A stretch of DNA of 64,000 nt from Paenibacillus alkalitolerans. GTDB lineage: Bacteria; Bacillota; Bacilli; Paenibacillales; YIM-B00363. The notes below the pieces were generated by a model. It was not told the origin of the DNA. It saw only the letters and a list, made by a program, of their open reading frames with translations, and searched no databases. This document shows, in pieces, positions 35,265-45,078 of the stretch. The position numbers were made by a program, and so were the translations under genes. Position 1 is the first letter of the stretch, and each line of letters opens with the position of its first letter. The stretch is from NCBI RefSeq assembly GCF_016482785.1, contig NZ_JAEMXM010000001.1:558001-622000 (forward strand), written 5' to 3'.

Positions 35265-36254
35265 ATGGAACGTTTTTTTCGCAATGCTCTCGATTTTCAA
35301 TTAGTGGACGGAACGGTTGTGCCGCTGCGGTTTTCCAAAGCGCAAATGGCTTATTTCGAACCGACTCCGTATAAATTCCGCAGCTATAACGCCGCTGGAA
35401 TATGCCTTGATTTTATAACGGATTCTCCTTTTTTCCGGATATCGTTTCGCGTGAAATTGAAACCGGGTACCAGCGAGCGTCTCTATTTTGATATTTTTGT
35501 AGACGATCAGCTTGTCTCCTTCCCTGCCGTTCTAATCTCCGGCAAGGGTACCGGCGATTGGACGGCGGAGCTTCCGATATGCAAAGGTCAGCCGCGGCGC
35601 GTCACCGTCTACTTGCCGTATCAGGCCAGAATCGCGGTCGAACGGATGAATGTCGCCGAGGGTTCGCTATGGGAACCGGCGGAGCCGTACGGCAAAAATT
35701 TGTTGTGTCTGGGCGACTCGATCACCCAAGGGATGAGCGCCGCCCATCCGTCGTCAACCTATACCGTGCTTCTGTCGCGGTTTCTGGAGATGAACCTGCT
35801 GAATCAGGCGGTGAGCGGATACGTGTTCGACCCGGAGACGATCGATCCGGAGCTGCCGTACCGTCCGGATCTCATAACTGTAGCTTACGGCACGAACGAC
35901 TGGACGGTAATTGATAGCCATGAACGGTTCGAGGAGCGGGCTTCGGCGTATATTCGCAAGCTGACCGAGATGTACCCTAGCGTTCCGATTACCGTTCTGT
36001 CGCCGGTTTGGCGCGAGGATTGCGACCACGTGAAAAGGACGGGCTCGTTCGCCGATATTCACGATACGATTGAGCGCATATGCCGCGGTTTCGAGACGGT
36101 TCGTTTCATCCCCGGCTTGAAATTGACGCCACACCACCCCGCCTTCTTCACCGACGGCCTGCATCCGAACGACGAAGGGTTTTTGCACATGGCGATGAAT
36201 GTATTAAAGTTGGGGCTGTTGCATCATGAAAAAAGTTCGCTTGCGCGGTCCTGA
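35265..36254 (+). CDS. SGNH/GDSL-family hydrolase
   Basis: 329 residues without a signal peptide. A beta-rich N-terminal domain (about 1-140) precedes the SGNH domain with block I GDSITQG (nucleophile Ser), block III GTNDW and block V DGLHPN (Asp/His). This two-domain form resembles carbohydrate acetyl-esterases acting on sugars or pectic fragments. ATG at 35265 has GGGGGG 6 bases away. The extreme 3' end is part of a 24-base direct repeat, so the last residues may have been reshaped. Confidence 0.88.
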   Translation: MERFFRNALDFQLVDGTVVPLRFSKAQMAYFEPTPYKFRSYNAAGICLDFITDSPFFRISFRVKLKPGTSERLYFDIFVDDQLVSFPAVLISGKGTGDWTAELPICKGQPRRVTVYLPYQARIAVERMNVAEGSLWEPAEPYGKNLLCLGDSITQGMSAAHPSSTYTVLLSRFLEMNLLNQAVSGYVFDPETIDPELPYRPDLITVAYGTNDWTVIDSHERFEERASAYIRKLTEMYPSVPITVLSPVWREDCDHVKRTGSFADIHDTIERICRGFETVRFIPGLKLTPHHPAFFTDGLHPNDEGFLHMAMNVLKLGLLHHEKSSLARS

Positions 36255-36302
36255 ATGTCGAATTTCAGTGCTATAAGCGAAAAAGTTTCGCTTGCACGGT
36301 CC
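36228..36302. repeat. 24-base direct repeat pair, 51-base period
   Basis: Bases 36228-36251 and 36279-36302 share GAAAAA(A)GTT...CGCTTGC(G/A)CGGTCC with about two differences. The first copy contains the stop-proximal codons of the SGNH gene. No mobile-element signature accompanies it. Confidence 0.6.
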
Positions 36303-36736
36303 AGCGACAGACCAAAACAAAGAGCAGTTGGACAAGGGAGAACCTTGTCCGTCTGCTCTTATGCTTAGCGGGCCGCGCGTCCCATAAATACTAGAGCTGC
36401 TCAATTATATGACAACGACCATACCATCATAATATGGCAATTCATTGTACAAGTTTGGCAACACTTTTCCTTATTTTCATTGGAAATCTGGTGCTTGGCC
36501 GGCATTATGGCAAAACTATGTTTACAATCCGTCGTTCAGACAGCAGGTTATAAACACTGGATTGCCATACTTGTTGCGAACAATCATAATTCATCGAATA
36601 TATCGCAATCCAACCGCCAAACATAAACTTACCATTGCCATAATGATTTTTTTACCCCAATTGGTCAGCCGATCAATCAAGAGGCCATCCCCTCAGTAGA
36701 GATTATCTACTTCAGTGACAGCCTCATGTTTGTAAC
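36255..36736. other. Intergenic region between convergent genes
   Basis: 482 bases with no convincing gene. It holds the second copy of the 24-base repeat and the hairpin at 36321-36359. The rest is A+T-rich sequence with an 84-codon plus-strand frame that lacks a ribosome site and protein-like composition. Confidence 0.6.
36321..36359. terminator. Hairpin terminator between convergent genes
   Basis: Two arms of 17 bases (AGAGCAG-GGACAAGG type) pair with a 2-base internal mismatch and a 5-base loop. On the minus strand the stem is followed by TTTGTTTTGG, on the plus strand by TTATGC. It is placed to end transcripts of the SGNH gene and, more strongly, of the binding-protein gene at 36737. 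Confidence 0.65.
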
Positions 36737-38152
36737 TTACAGATGCGGGCTGATCCCGCCTTCGCTTTGTATCGCCTTCGTCTCGTCAATCGCTTTGTCC
36801 ATTTCTTCGTTGACCACCCGCAACGCGGTCGGGGTGTCCTTCGATTCTTCGAAGATGAGCGGGCTGAATACCCCGCGCACTTTCGGATCGATGAACGTCA
36901 AGCCCGGTTTGCGCGGAGCAGGTGCGGCGTTTTTCAATGCAAAGAGCGCATTCATATCTTTATCCCTCAATCCGGGCACGTTTTGACCGAACGCTTCACG
37001 CACGGCATCGCTTAGCAAAGGAGATCTGATGCCCAGCTTGGCTCTTTCGATTTGCACCTCTTCCGAAAGCAGATAGGAGATGACATGGAACGCCAAATCT
37101 TTTTTGTTGGACTGCTTCGAGATATACAAGCCTCCCACGTAAGGCTGATATTTGGAATTCGGCGCTTCCTGAAAGACAGGCACCGGAGCGACGTCGAAAT
37201 TCAAATCGGGATACTCTCTCGAGTAATTGTAGATCCAGGACTCGACATCTACCGCCATCGCCATTTGGCCTTTAGGGAAATCTCTCACGGTTGTGAACTG
37301 ATTGCCGGGAATGTCATAGAACCGCCTAAGATTGTCTACAACTTTCATCCAATTGTCACTTACCATCGAAGCTTTGTCTTCGTCGGGGTCGAGCGCGGGC
37401 TCCGCGAGCTGATTTAGCATCATATAATATTCCGGATGCTGCTGGTAGCCTTTATAGGTGAGATCCCCCTCCTGGCGCGTCATATTTTTGGCCAATTCAT
37501 ATGCTTCGTCATACGTCATGCCCGGCTTCGGATAGTCCACGCCGAACTTATCGAAAATATCCTTGTTGTAGTACAACACATAATCGTATCCTTCGAAGGG
37601 CAGCGAATACAGCTTGCCGTCCGATGAGTTGAGCGACAGCTGCAAGTAGGACGGGTCCAATTTACCGGTGTCAAAGTTATATTTTTTGATGAGATCCGTC
37701 ATGTCGTATTCCAGGCCGTACCTTCGCACGTACCGGTACGCGTTGCGTCGGGTGTCCTCGAAGATAATGTCCGGAATCGTTCCTTTCGCAATCAAGTCCT
37801 CGTAACGCGTGCCGTCGTCCCATAGCACATGCTTGATCTTGATGTTCGGAAATTTTTTTCGGATAAACTGGCCGATGTACTTTTCGAAATCATCCTGCTG
37901 CACATAACGTTTCGTTAGAAAGAGGTCGACGGTGTAAAAGAACAACGTGTCCTCCGGCGTAGTGTTGACCACGGTTCCCTCCGGATTGTCCGCGGTTTCG
38001 TTACCTCCGGATGTCTCGGTGTTCGCGTTGCCTTCCGAAGTTTCGGCGGTTTCACCGGCGTCGGCCGGTTCGCTGGGGCTTCCGCCAAAGCAACCGGTAC
38101 CGCCGACCAGCACCAGGGCGATCGCAATCGGCACTAGTAAAAATCTTTTCAT
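36737..38152 (-). CDS. Orphan sugar-binding lipoprotein
   Basis: 471 residues. The signal peptide MKRFLLVPIAIALVLVG ends in a GTGC lipobox. A Glu/Thr/Asn-rich linker of about 45 residues follows, then a MalE-like binding domain with an aromatic-rich sequence. It is monocistronic, with no permease genes beside it, so it either feeds one of the importers in this window or senses ligand for a YesM-type kinase. RBS AGGGGGG precedes the ATG. A cre-like site lies 46 bases upstream. Confidence 0.9.
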   Translation of the reverse strand: MKRFLLVPIAIALVLVGGTGCFGGSPSEPADAGETAETSEGNANTETSGGNETADNPEGTVVNTTPEDTLFFYTVDLFLTKRYVQQDDFEKYIGQFIRKKFPNIKIKHVLWDDGTRYEDLIAKGTIPDIIFEDTRRNAYRYVRRYGLEYDMTDLIKKYNFDTGKLDPSYLQLSLNSSDGKLYSLPFEGYDYVLYYNKDIFDKFGVDYPKPGMTYDEAYELAKNMTRQEGDLTYKGYQQHPEYYMMLNQLAEPALDPDEDKASMVSDNWMKVVDNLRRFYDIPGNQFTTVRDFPKGQMAMAVDVESWIYNYSREYPDLNFDVAPVPVFQEAPNSKYQPYVGGLYISKQSNKKDLAFHVISYLLSEEVQIERAKLGIRSPLLSDAVREAFGQNVPGLRDKDMNALFALKNAAPAPRKPGLTFIDPKVRGVFSPLIFEESKDTPTALRVVNEEMDKAIDETKAIQSEGGISPHL

Positions 38153-38197
38153 GACTCAACTTCCCCCTATCAAAATATTGTGTGGGTGAATTTTCTA

Positions 38198-38212
38198 AGT
38201 AAACGTTTTCAC
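38198..38212 (-). promoter_or_regulatory. cre-like or LacI-type operator upstream of orphan binding protein
   Basis: Reads GTGAAAACGTTTACT on the minus strand. It fits WTGNAANCGNWNNCW except at the first base. It lies 46 bases before the start of the binding-protein gene at 38152, so CcpA repression is likely, though other LacI-family proteins bind similar sequences. Confidence 0.5.
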
Positions 38213-38384
38213 CCATTAACAGAGTATTTTGTTAGGTTAACGCAAACAATAGGGTTTTCCTGTCATGTATAGGGGGATTGATCATTGGTATGCCCTACCA
38301 TGAAAATAATCGGAATCAGCTATTGCAATTATAGTAACTATTCATCATTCAAATCTCGGTTAGTTTCGCTCAATGGACAAAAGA

Positions 38385-38418
38385 GAACCTTGCACCAGCC
38401 TCAGCCGCCGCAAGGTTC
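38385..38418 (-). terminator. Terminator of the hexonate/TRAP operon
   Basis: GAACCTTGC (38385-38393) is the inverted complement of GCAAGGTTC (38410-38418), with a 16-base loop. On the minus strand it is followed by TCTTTTGTCC. It sits 28 bases after the uxuB-type stop. Confidence 0.65.
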
Positions 38419-38445
38419 CCCTTCAAGGTTGAGTAAACAGACAGA

Positions 38446-39294
38446 TCAGACGCCAGAGTAAGACATGAATCCGCCGTCTACCGGAATCGTGATTCCCGTA
38501 ACAAAGCCGGACATATTCTCATCCGCTAACCACAGCAAGGTTCCAAGGAGGTCCTCAGGAGTGCCGAATCTCCGCATAGGGGTATGAGATAATATCTTTT
38601 GCGATCTTTCCGTCAAGGAGCCGTCTTCATTGGTCAACAACCGTTTGTTTTGCACGGTCAGGAAAAATCCCGGGGCAATCGCATTCACCCGAATACCCGC
38701 CTCCGCCATATGCACAGCCAGCCATTGGGTAAAGTTTTCTATACCCGCCTTGGCTGAACTATACGCGGGAACCTTCGTCATTGGACACGGCGCGCTCATG
38801 GAAGACATGTTGATGACAACGGCTCCTTTTTTGCCCAGCATCTTTCTCGTGAACACTTGAGTCGGGATTAACGTTCCCAGGATGTTCAGATTAAACACAT
38901 AGCTGAATCCTTCTTCCGTCAAATCGAAGAATGTTGTAATCTCTTTATTTTCAAGATCTTCCATTTTAAAGTTTTCGTTTGTTGTAATCCCCTGCGGATG
39001 GTTTCCACCCGCGCCGTTGATTAAAATGTCGCAGTCCCCGAACGTTTCGGAGACGATCTTTTCCGCAGCCTTCACGCTTTGGACGTTAAGCACATCGCAG
39101 GTAATGGCGATTGCTTCGCCGTTCATGCTTCTGATCTTTTCAGCAACCGCTTCTCCCTTTTCCGCTGTCCTATTAAGAATGGTCACTTTTACGCCTTGAC
39201 GTCCGAGCTCGACAGCCATTGCGCCGCAAAGGACTCCGCCCCCGCCCGTGATAACGGCGACCTTCCCTTTTAAATTTTCATTAATCGGCAGCAT
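38446..39294 (-). CDS. uxuB: D-fructuronate/D-mannonate oxidoreductase, SDR type (UxuB-like)
   Basis: A 282-residue short-chain dehydrogenase. It has the nucleotide motif [18 protein letters not shown], and the catalytic Ser...Tyr-x3-Lys in [20 protein letters not shown]. Its length matches the Bacillus SDR-type UxuB. It overlaps the uxuA gene by 14 bases, supporting reduction of D-fructuronate to D-mannonate or the reverse. ATG at 39294 has GGGAGG 6 bases upstream; the frame extends open to 39453 inside uxuA. Confidence 0.85.
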   Translation of the reverse strand: MLPINENLKGKVAVITGGGGVLCGAMAVELGRQGVKVTILNRTAEKGEAVAEKIRSMNGEAIAITCDVLNVQSVKAAEKIVSETFGDCDILINGAGGNHPQGITTNENFKMEDLENKEITTFFDLTEEGFSYVFNLNILGTLIPTQVFTRKMLGKKGAVVINMSSMSAPCPMTKVPAYSSAKAGIENFTQWLAVHMAEAGIRVNAIAPGFFLTVQNKRLLTNEDGSLTERSQKILSHTPMRRFGTPEDLLGTLLWLADENMSGFVTGITIPVDGGFMSYSGV

Positions 39295-40366
39295 AGGTTC
39301 CCTCCCGTTTAGACCTCTCCAAAGAATCCCAGATTCCCCATAAGTACATGATTCCGAGAGCTCGATCGTATAGCCCGTAGCCCGGTCTGCATTGTTCATC
39401 AAAAATATGCCGGCCATGGTCCGGCCGTGTATAACCGGTAAAGCCAATGTCATGATACGCTTTCACGATATCGCATATATCTACCGATCCGTCCTGCATC
39501 CGATGGGAAGTTTCGATAAAATCTCCATTCTCGTATACTCTTACATTCCGTATATGAGCAAACGGTATGCGGTCCCCAAACTCCCTGACCATCTCCGCTA
39601 CGTTGTTCTCAGAGTTTACTCCCAATGAGCCGCTGCAAAGCGTGACGCCGTTGAAAGGGCTGTCCACCAGCTTCAGCAGTTTTCGAATATTAGCGGCATT
39701 CGTGATAATTCTCGGCAGTCCAAAAATGGACCATGGCGGATCATCCGGATGGATGCCCATCCTAATATCGTTCTCCTCGGCTACCGGAATGATTTGCTCT
39801 AGGAAATATTGGAGATTCCCCCATAGCTTCTCTTCCGTCATCCCTTTATACGACTCGAATAATCCGGTAAGATGCTTTAACCTCTCCGGCTCCCATCCCG
39901 GCATCTTGAAGTCCGGATTTTCCGCGATTTTCGAAACCAGCTCCATCGGGTCCATGTTTTCCACCTTCGCCATTTCATAGAAAAGGGCTGTTGAGCCGTC
40001 CTCCAGCTCTTTGTACAGATCCGTTCTCACCCAATCAAAGACAGGCATGAAGTTATAGCAGATTAACTTCACGCCAACTTGGGCAAGATTTCTGATCGTT
40101 TTTTTGTAGTTATCAATGTAACGTTCCCGCGTAGGGAGTCCCAGCTTGATATCCTCGTGAACATTCACGCTTTCCACGACATCAAGATGAAAGCCGTACC
40201 TGTCCACCTGTTGTTTCACTTCGAGAATTCTCTCGAGCGGCCACTCTTCTCCTGCCGGGAGATCGTGCAGCGCCCATACGATGCCTTCTACGCCGGGAAT
40301 GTGCTTGATATGGCGCAGGGGAATCGGATCATTCCCCTCGCCGTACCATCGGAATACCATTCTCAT
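39281..40366 (-). CDS. uxuA: Mannonate dehydratase
   Basis: A 361-residue Uxu[18 protein letters not shown] at the N-terminus, [25 protein letters not shown] with the metal-linked Cys, HIRNV and YTRPDHGRH near the C-terminus. It removes water from D-mannonate to give 2-keto-3-deoxygluconate (KDG) using Mn2+ or Fe2+. The start overlaps the alcohol dehydrogenase stop (ATGA) with GGGGGAG upstream. No KDG kinase or KDPG aldolase gene is in the window. Confidence 0.96.
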   Translation of the reverse strand: MRMVFRWYGEGNDPIPLRHIKHIPGVEGIVWALHDLPAGEEWPLERILEVKQQVDRYGFHLDVVESVNVHEDIKLGLPTRERYIDNYKKTIRNLAQVGVKLICYNFMPVFDWVRTDLYKELEDGSTALFYEMAKVENMDPMELVSKIAENPDFKMPGWEPERLKHLTGLFESYKGMTEEKLWGNLQYFLEQIIPVAEENDIRMGIHPDDPPWSIFGLPRIITNAANIRKLLKLVDSPFNGVTLCSGSLGVNSENNVAEMVREFGDRIPFAHIRNVRVYENGDFIETSHRMQDGSVDICDIVKAYHDIGFTGYTRPDHGRHIFDEQCRPGYGLYDRALGIMYLWGIWDSLERSKREGTYAAD

Positions 40367-41394
40367 TTCTGCACTCCCCCAACTTCCAAAACGACTTTTC
40401 GAACCTCGTTTGGATGTGTTTCAATCAGTTCAATGGCTTGATGAATATCCTCCAGCGCAAAGCGGTGCGTGACAAATGAATCGGCCTTTATTTTCCCGCT
40501 GTTAAACCATTCAATCACTTCAGAAAACTTGTCCGACTGCAAGCGTGATCCCACAATGGTCAGTTCGTTCTTCGTTATATGAAGCTGGGCGATTGCCGAA
40601 GGGGATTCGCTGAAGCCGAGCACGACAACTCTTCCCGCAACAGATGTGATTTCGACCGCCTGCTCAAATGTTTTTACCGTACAAACCGCATCGATCGTCA
40701 CGTTAGGACCAACACCGTCCGTAATCCGCTCGATTTCCGAGTTCACATTATCCCTCAGGGGATTCAAGACATAATCGGCGCCGAGCGACCTGGCAAAGGC
40801 TAGCTTGTCATCGCTTAAATCCGTAATGATACAGGTCGCTCCTTTGATTTTGGCTGCTTGCAGCGCGCACAAGCCAATCGGACCTGCCCCCATAATAAAC
40901 ACGATGTCACCTGCTCTTACGTCGCCGCGCCAATTGGCTTGAGCGCCGATGGTGAACGGTTCGACCAGAACCGCCTCGTGCCAATCGAGCCGGCTTTCCA
41001 CTTTATGCACGATTTTCTCGGGGAGGACCATATATTCCTGATAAGCTCCATCCTTGTGGACGCCGTATACCTGAAGCTGCGTACACACATTTTTGCGGCC
41101 GGACTTGCAGGCATAGCATTCTCCGCACCACTCGATCGGTTCCATGACGACTTTGTCCCCGATGGCCAGCCGTGTCACATCGGAGCTTGTTTCCACGATT
41201 TCCCCGACCATTTCATGCCCGATCACCCGTGGATAGGTCGCAACCGGCGACGTTCCGTGATAAATATGCATATCCGAACCGCAAATACCGACCAGCCGAA
41301 CCTTGATCAGCACCTCATCCCCCCGTGTAATGCGGGGTTTTTCCTTCTCGATGATGTCAATCTTGCCCGGTCTGACGACTTGTATGGCCTTCAA
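40363..41394 (-). CDS. Zinc alcohol dehydrogenase, candidate L-gulonate 5-dehydrogenase
   Basis: A 343-residue medium-chain dehydrogenase. Catalytic zinc ligands are in GICGSDMHIYHG and GHEMVG, the structural zinc knot is CGECYACKSGRKNVC, and the NAD motif is GAGPIGL. YjmD has the same position in the Bacillus hexuronate cluster. Beside UxuB and UxuA, oxidation of L-gulonate to D-fructuronate would complete a known route to KDG. The start is TTG at 41394 with GGAGTG about 7 bases upstream. Confidence 0.88.
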   Translation of the reverse strand: MKAIQVVRPGKIDIIEKEKPRITRGDEVLIKVRLVGICGSDMHIYHGTSPVATYPRVIGHEMVGEIVETSSDVTRLAIGDKVVMEPIEWCGECYACKSGRKNVCTQLQVYGVHKDGAYQEYMVLPEKIVHKVESRLDWHEAVLVEPFTIGAQANWRGDVRAGDIVFIMGAGPIGLCALQAAKIKGATCIITDLSDDKLAFARSLGADYVLNPLRDNVNSEIERITDGVGPNVTIDAVCTVKTFEQAVEITSVAGRVVVLGFSESPSAIAQLHITKNELTIVGSRLQSDKFSEVIEWFNSGKIKADSFVTHRFALEDIHQAIELIETHPNEVRKVVLEVGGVQK

Positions 41395-41423
41395 CGTTGT
41401 TCACTCCACTCTTCTTTATTGAT

Positions 41424-42698
41424 CTAATTTAGTAATTTGGGTAGTAAAAGTGTAATTTCCGGAACGTAAGCAACCAGGAACAGAACGATCAGCTCGACCG
41501 CCAAGAACGGAAGCAAAGCTTTCGCGGCTCTTCCCAGCGTGACTTCCCCAATCCCCGATGCGACAAACAAGCACACCCCGACCGGAGGGGTTACCAGTCC
41601 GATAATCAGGTTTAACACCATCATGACTCCGAACTGCACAGGATCCATTCCGACGCTTGTCGCCACCGGCAGCAGAACTGGGAACAAAATGACCAGCGCT
41701 GCGATCGTTTCCATGAACATGCCCACAAACAGCAGCAGCAGGTTGATTAACAAAATGACGACGATTTTATTATCGGACACCGTCAAAATCGCTTCGGCGA
41801 TCATCTGCGGAATTTGCTCGCTGACCAAAATCCATCCGAACAAATTGGCAAGGCCGACCAGAATCATGATGCCTGCGGTTGAGATCATGGACGAGATAAA
41901 AATTTGCGGCAAATCGCGGAAACGCAGCTCTTTATAGACAAACTTTCCGACGACAATCGAATAAAGCACAGCTATGATGGCTGCTTCCGTAGGTGTAAAG
42001 AAGCCTCCTAAAATCCCATATAAAATAATAACGGTCATCATAATCGCCCAGAATGCGCTGAGGAACGCCTTTCCAATAACGGAAAACGGTTGTCTTTGGC
42101 CTTTCGGATATTTCCGTTTCACTGAAATGATATACACCACAAGCATCAGCAGAACACCGATTAAAATGCCCGGTATCATTCCGGCAACAAACAATTTCCC
42201 TACGGAAATCCCGGTTAACGTGCCGACAATAATCATAGGCAAGCTTGGCGGGATAATCGGCCCGATCGTCGAAGCGGAAGCCACAAGTGCCGACGCAAAG
42301 CCTGCGTCATATTTCTCCTTCTTCATAGCCGGGATCAGGACGGAGCCGAGACTGGCCGTTTCGGCAAGAGCGGTTCCCGAGATGCCCGCGAACACCATTG
42401 AGGAGCCGACGGTGGCAAGCCCCAGACCTCCACGGATAAAACCGATGACGGAGTTGGCAAAATGAATGATCCGGTGGGTGATACCGCCTACGTTCATCAA
42501 ATTACCCGCGAGCACGAAGCCGGGGATGCACAATAAGGTGAATGAGTCGATACCGGCATACATTTTTTGCGGAATAATATTCAACGGAATGTCCAGCAGC
42601 AACAAATAGACAAGCGCCGATAATCCCAAACTGAACGCGATCGGCATGCCAAGGAAAATCAATCCGATAAAAACGACGAACAAAAGCAGCGCCATCAT
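41424..42698 (-). CDS. dctM: TRAP transporter large permease subunit
   Basis: 424 residues with about 12 hydrophobic segments and family blocks such as GIPLPMIIVGTLTG-like PPSLPMIIVGT and NLIIGLVTPPVGVCLF. It forms the ion-driven translocation unit with the 156-residue small subunit whose stop it overlaps by one base (TAATG). The TRAP type imports acidic sugars or carboxylates, which suits an aldonate such as gulonate. Confidence 0.95.
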   Translation of the reverse strand: MMALLLFVVFIGLIFLGMPIAFSLGLSALVYLLLLDIPLNIIPQKMYAGIDSFTLLCIPGFVLAGNLMNVGGITHRIIHFANSVIGFIRGGLGLATVGSSMVFAGISGTALAETASLGSVLIPAMKKEKYDAGFASALVASASTIGPIIPPSLPMIIVGTLTGISVGKLFVAGMIPGILIGVLLMLVVYIISVKRKYPKGQRQPFSVIGKAFLSAFWAIMMTVIILYGILGGFFTPTEAAIIAVLYSIVVGKFVYKELRFRDLPQIFISSMISTAGIMILVGLANLFGWILVSEQIPQMIAEAILTVSDNKIVVILLINLLLLFVGMFMETIAALVILFPVLLPVATSVGMDPVQFGVMMVLNLIIGLVTPPVGVCLFVASGIGEVTLGRAAKALLPFLAVELIVLFLVAYVPEITLLLPKLLN

Positions 42699-43168
42699 TA
42701 GTGTGTACCTCTCTTTGCAGATAACTGTTCCATTAGGTTATGCAGTGAATAGAGGACCATTAAGAAGGCTGAAATGCAAATGCTCGCATAGGGAACGGCC
42801 ATTGGGATCGGCATTGTAGAAGACTGTTGGCCTACACCCAATCCCGCAAACTCCATTCCTTTCATTCCGATGATGAACATTAAAAGAATAACGGCCACAT
42901 TCAAGATGATGTCATAGAACCGTTTATTTCGGGGAGGCAGCTTGTTGATGAGCATGTCGACGTTGACAAATTCCTTCCGCTTAATCGCGAGAGGGGCGCC
43001 GAGAACAATGCCGTAGATAAACAGAAACCGCGCCAATTCTTCCGTCCAAATAAAAGAGAACGGCAGGAACCGGGATAAAATCTGGATGACGACAACTAGG
43101 ATCAGCGCGGCAAAGACAATAAAGCAAGCCGTTTCGAGCGTCCTGTCGATCCACTTAAAGATTTTCAC
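42698..43168 (-). CDS. dctQ: TRAP transporter small permease subunit
   Basis: 156 residues with four membrane helices and the conserved WTEELARFLFIY motif of DctQ proteins. It starts at a GTG (43168) behind AAGGCGGG. The order binding protein, small subunit, large subunit is standard. Confidence 0.94.
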   Translation of the reverse strand: MKIFKWIDRTLETACFIVFAALILVVVIQILSRFLPFSFIWTEELARFLFIYGIVLGAPLAIKRKEFVNVDMLINKLPPRNKRFYDIILNVAVILLMFIIGMKGMEFAGLGVGQQSSTMPIPMAVPYASICISAFLMVLYSLHNLMEQLSAKRGTH

Positions 43169-43184
43169 GCTTCGGGCACCCGCC

Positions 43185-44186
43185 TTATTCCATGTTCTGG
43201 ATCTTCTCGTACAATTCCAGCTGCTCTTTGTTCAGACTGTTCTTAACCGCGGGCTCCATCGTTTGTTTAAATGCATCGCGGTCCACATCTTCATTGATTG
43301 TCATGCCTTTATCAATCAACTTTTGGCGATAATCGGCGATATCTTTGGCAAAAAGCTGCATACCATATTCCTGAGCTTCTGCTGCGGCTTCTTTGACCGC
43401 TTTCTGCAGATCAGGCGTAAGCGATTCCAACTGTTTGTTGCCTACGACCATATAAACCCACTGGCGAACGTGTTCGGTTTGGTTTACGTACTTCTGAACC
43501 TCATAGAACGAAGCGCTGTAAATCAAATCGTACGGATTTTCCTGACCGTCTATGACGTGCTGCTGCAATGCGGTGAATACTTCCTTGAAATCCATCGCTT
43601 GCGGCTTGGCGCCGACGCTTTTCCATGCATCCAGGAACAGCGGTACGTTCGGAACTCTTATCCTGAAGCCTTTCATGTCATCCGGAGAATTGACCGGTTC
43701 ATCCGATGTCAGATTTCGGGGTGCCCGCAGATGATAATAGAGCGTTGTAACGCCGACTTTTTCGGAAATCTCTTGTTCGATTTCTTCTCCGATCTCGCTT
43801 TCAATAACCTTCTTCATATGGGCTTCATCGCGGAATTCATACGGTACGGCCATTAACGCGGCTTTTGGGGCCCAGTTGGCCATCGTTTCTCCCGAAATGG
43901 TCAAATCCGCCGTTCCGGCTTTAATACTGTTGAGCATGTCGGTTTCGCCGCCTAACTGGCTGTTCGGATATACTTTGATTTCAATCTGATCGTTCGTCTT
44001 TTGTTTGACCAGCTCCGCGAACTTAAGCGCTGTCTTATGCCAAGGGTGATTTTCGTCCGAAATATGTCCAAGTTTCCAGGTGATTTTCTCTCCGTTTGTT
44101 CCAGCAGCCTGATTAGTTTCAGACGCACATGCCGCTTGGGTAATAAGAAGAATGATACTGGCCAAAATTATGAACGTGTTTTTCAC
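43185..44186 (-). CDS. dctP: TRAP transporter solute-binding lipoprotein
   Basis: 333 residues. A signal segment ends in the Cys of ITQAAC, giving a lipoprotein. The body has GHISDENHPWHK, NSQLGGETDM and LRAPRNLTSDEPVNSPDDMKG-type blocks, including the Arg that binds the substrate carboxylate in DctP proteins. Start is GTG at 44186 with GGGGAGG 7 bases away; the long frame to 44279 reaches back through the promoter. First gene of the TRAP-uxu operon. Confidence 0.93.
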   Translation of the reverse strand: MKNTFIILASIILLITQAACASETNQAAGTNGEKITWKLGHISDENHPWHKTALKFAELVKQKTNDQIEIKVYPNSQLGGETDMLNSIKAGTADLTISGETMANWAPKAALMAVPYEFRDEAHMKKVIESEIGEEIEQEISEKVGVTTLYYHLRAPRNLTSDEPVNSPDDMKGFRIRVPNVPLFLDAWKSVGAKPQAMDFKEVFTALQQHVIDGQENPYDLIYSASFYEVQKYVNQTEHVRQWVYMVVGNKQLESLTPDLQKAVKEAAAEAQEYGMQLFAKDIADYRQKLIDKGMTINEDVDRDAFKQTMEPAVKNSLNKEQLELYEKIQNME

Positions 44187-44262
44187 GAAACTTCCTCCCC
44201 TTTTAATGTTTCCATGATATGAATTGCTTCCATGCACATGAAAAACCGAGTAGCCGACATTA

Positions 44263-44289
44263 ATTATACTAGTATGCAAGATATTGCAA
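44263..44289 (-). promoter_or_regulatory. Promoter of the TRAP-uxu operon with GntR half-operator
   Basis: Minus-strand TATAAT at 44263-44268, with TTGCAA at 44284-44289 (15-base spacing, or a slightly poorer box at 16-17). The spacer contains CTTGCATAC, which repeats the half-site of the palindrome at the gntR promoter. Both promoters may therefore be bound by the same regulator. Confidence 0.5.
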
Positions 44290-44359
44290 AGGCATTCCTC
44301 CTTGACAGGGTATCATCAAAACCGATTGGAAGCGCGTTCATGAAGAGCGAGAAAATTTT

Positions 44360-45061
44360 CTACTGCTTGAAATAATGCGGATATTTCTTGATGAAATCAT
44401 CCGTGCTGCTCTCCAGCCAGCGGATATGATCGCTCAACAAACGGTCCGCCTGATCGGCATTGTTCGAAATGACCGCTTCAAATATCGCCACGTGCTCAGC
44501 TACGAGCCGTTTCATATGTTTCGTTTCCAGCAGTTCTAAATATCGCATGCGATTCAAATGGCCCCGCATTTGATTGATGATCGACATCAACGTGGTATTG
44601 CCCATCGTCTCCAGTATGGTATGGTGGAACTTCTCATCCAGTTGAAAAAAGGTTTCAAAATTTTGTTCGTCAACCATCTTTCTCTGTTCTTCCAATATGC
44701 CCTTCACCTGGGCATGAAGCTTTTGAAACCGGCTGTCTTCCGGTTTCCACATTTTGGCCACTTCCTTAAAAGCGTTTGCTTCCAGGCATACTCTGACAAA
44801 GCGGGCCTCGTCGATCTTCTTCTTCGACATGTGTGCAATCCGGGCGCCGCGCTGCGGCAGCACTTCAATCAATTCCTCGGCCATCAACCGGCGAAACGCT
44901 TCCCGAATTGGCGTACGGCTTACTCCGAGCGTATTCCCTAGCTCCGCTTCGAACACCAGCTGCCCGGGCTCCAGGCGCAAGGTGACAATCGCGTCTCTAA
45001 TCACTCGGTATGCGTGATCGGATAATGTCTCACTCTTTGTTGAAATATTTGGTAAATCCAT
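44360..45061 (-). CDS. GntR-family regulator, FadR subfamily
   Basis: 233 residues. The N-terminal winged helix includes LEPGQLVFEAELGNTLGVSR and TPIREAFRRLMAEELI. The helical FCD effector domain has the metal-binding His/Asp pattern in FHHTILE and HIRWLE. It lies directly upstream of the TRAP operon in the same orientation, which it probably represses until a hexonate is bound. ATG at 45061 with GAGG 11 bases upstream. Confidence 0.93.
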   Translation of the reverse strand: MDLPNISTKSETLSDHAYRVIRDAIVTLRLEPGQLVFEAELGNTLGVSRTPIREAFRRLMAEELIEVLPQRGARIAHMSKKKIDEARFVRVCLEANAFKEVAKMWKPEDSRFQKLHAQVKGILEEQRKMVDEQNFETFFQLDEKFHHTILETMGNTTLMSIINQMRGHLNRMRYLELLETKHMKRLVAEHVAIFEAVISNNADQADRLLSDHIRWLESSTDDFIKKYPHYFKQ

Positions 45062-45078
45062 AGTATCACCCACCTCAA

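Noticed and set aside
36445-36699. 84-codon plus-strand frame in the intergenic region
   Set aside because: No ribosome site, unusual composition and no family resemblance; treated as non-coding.
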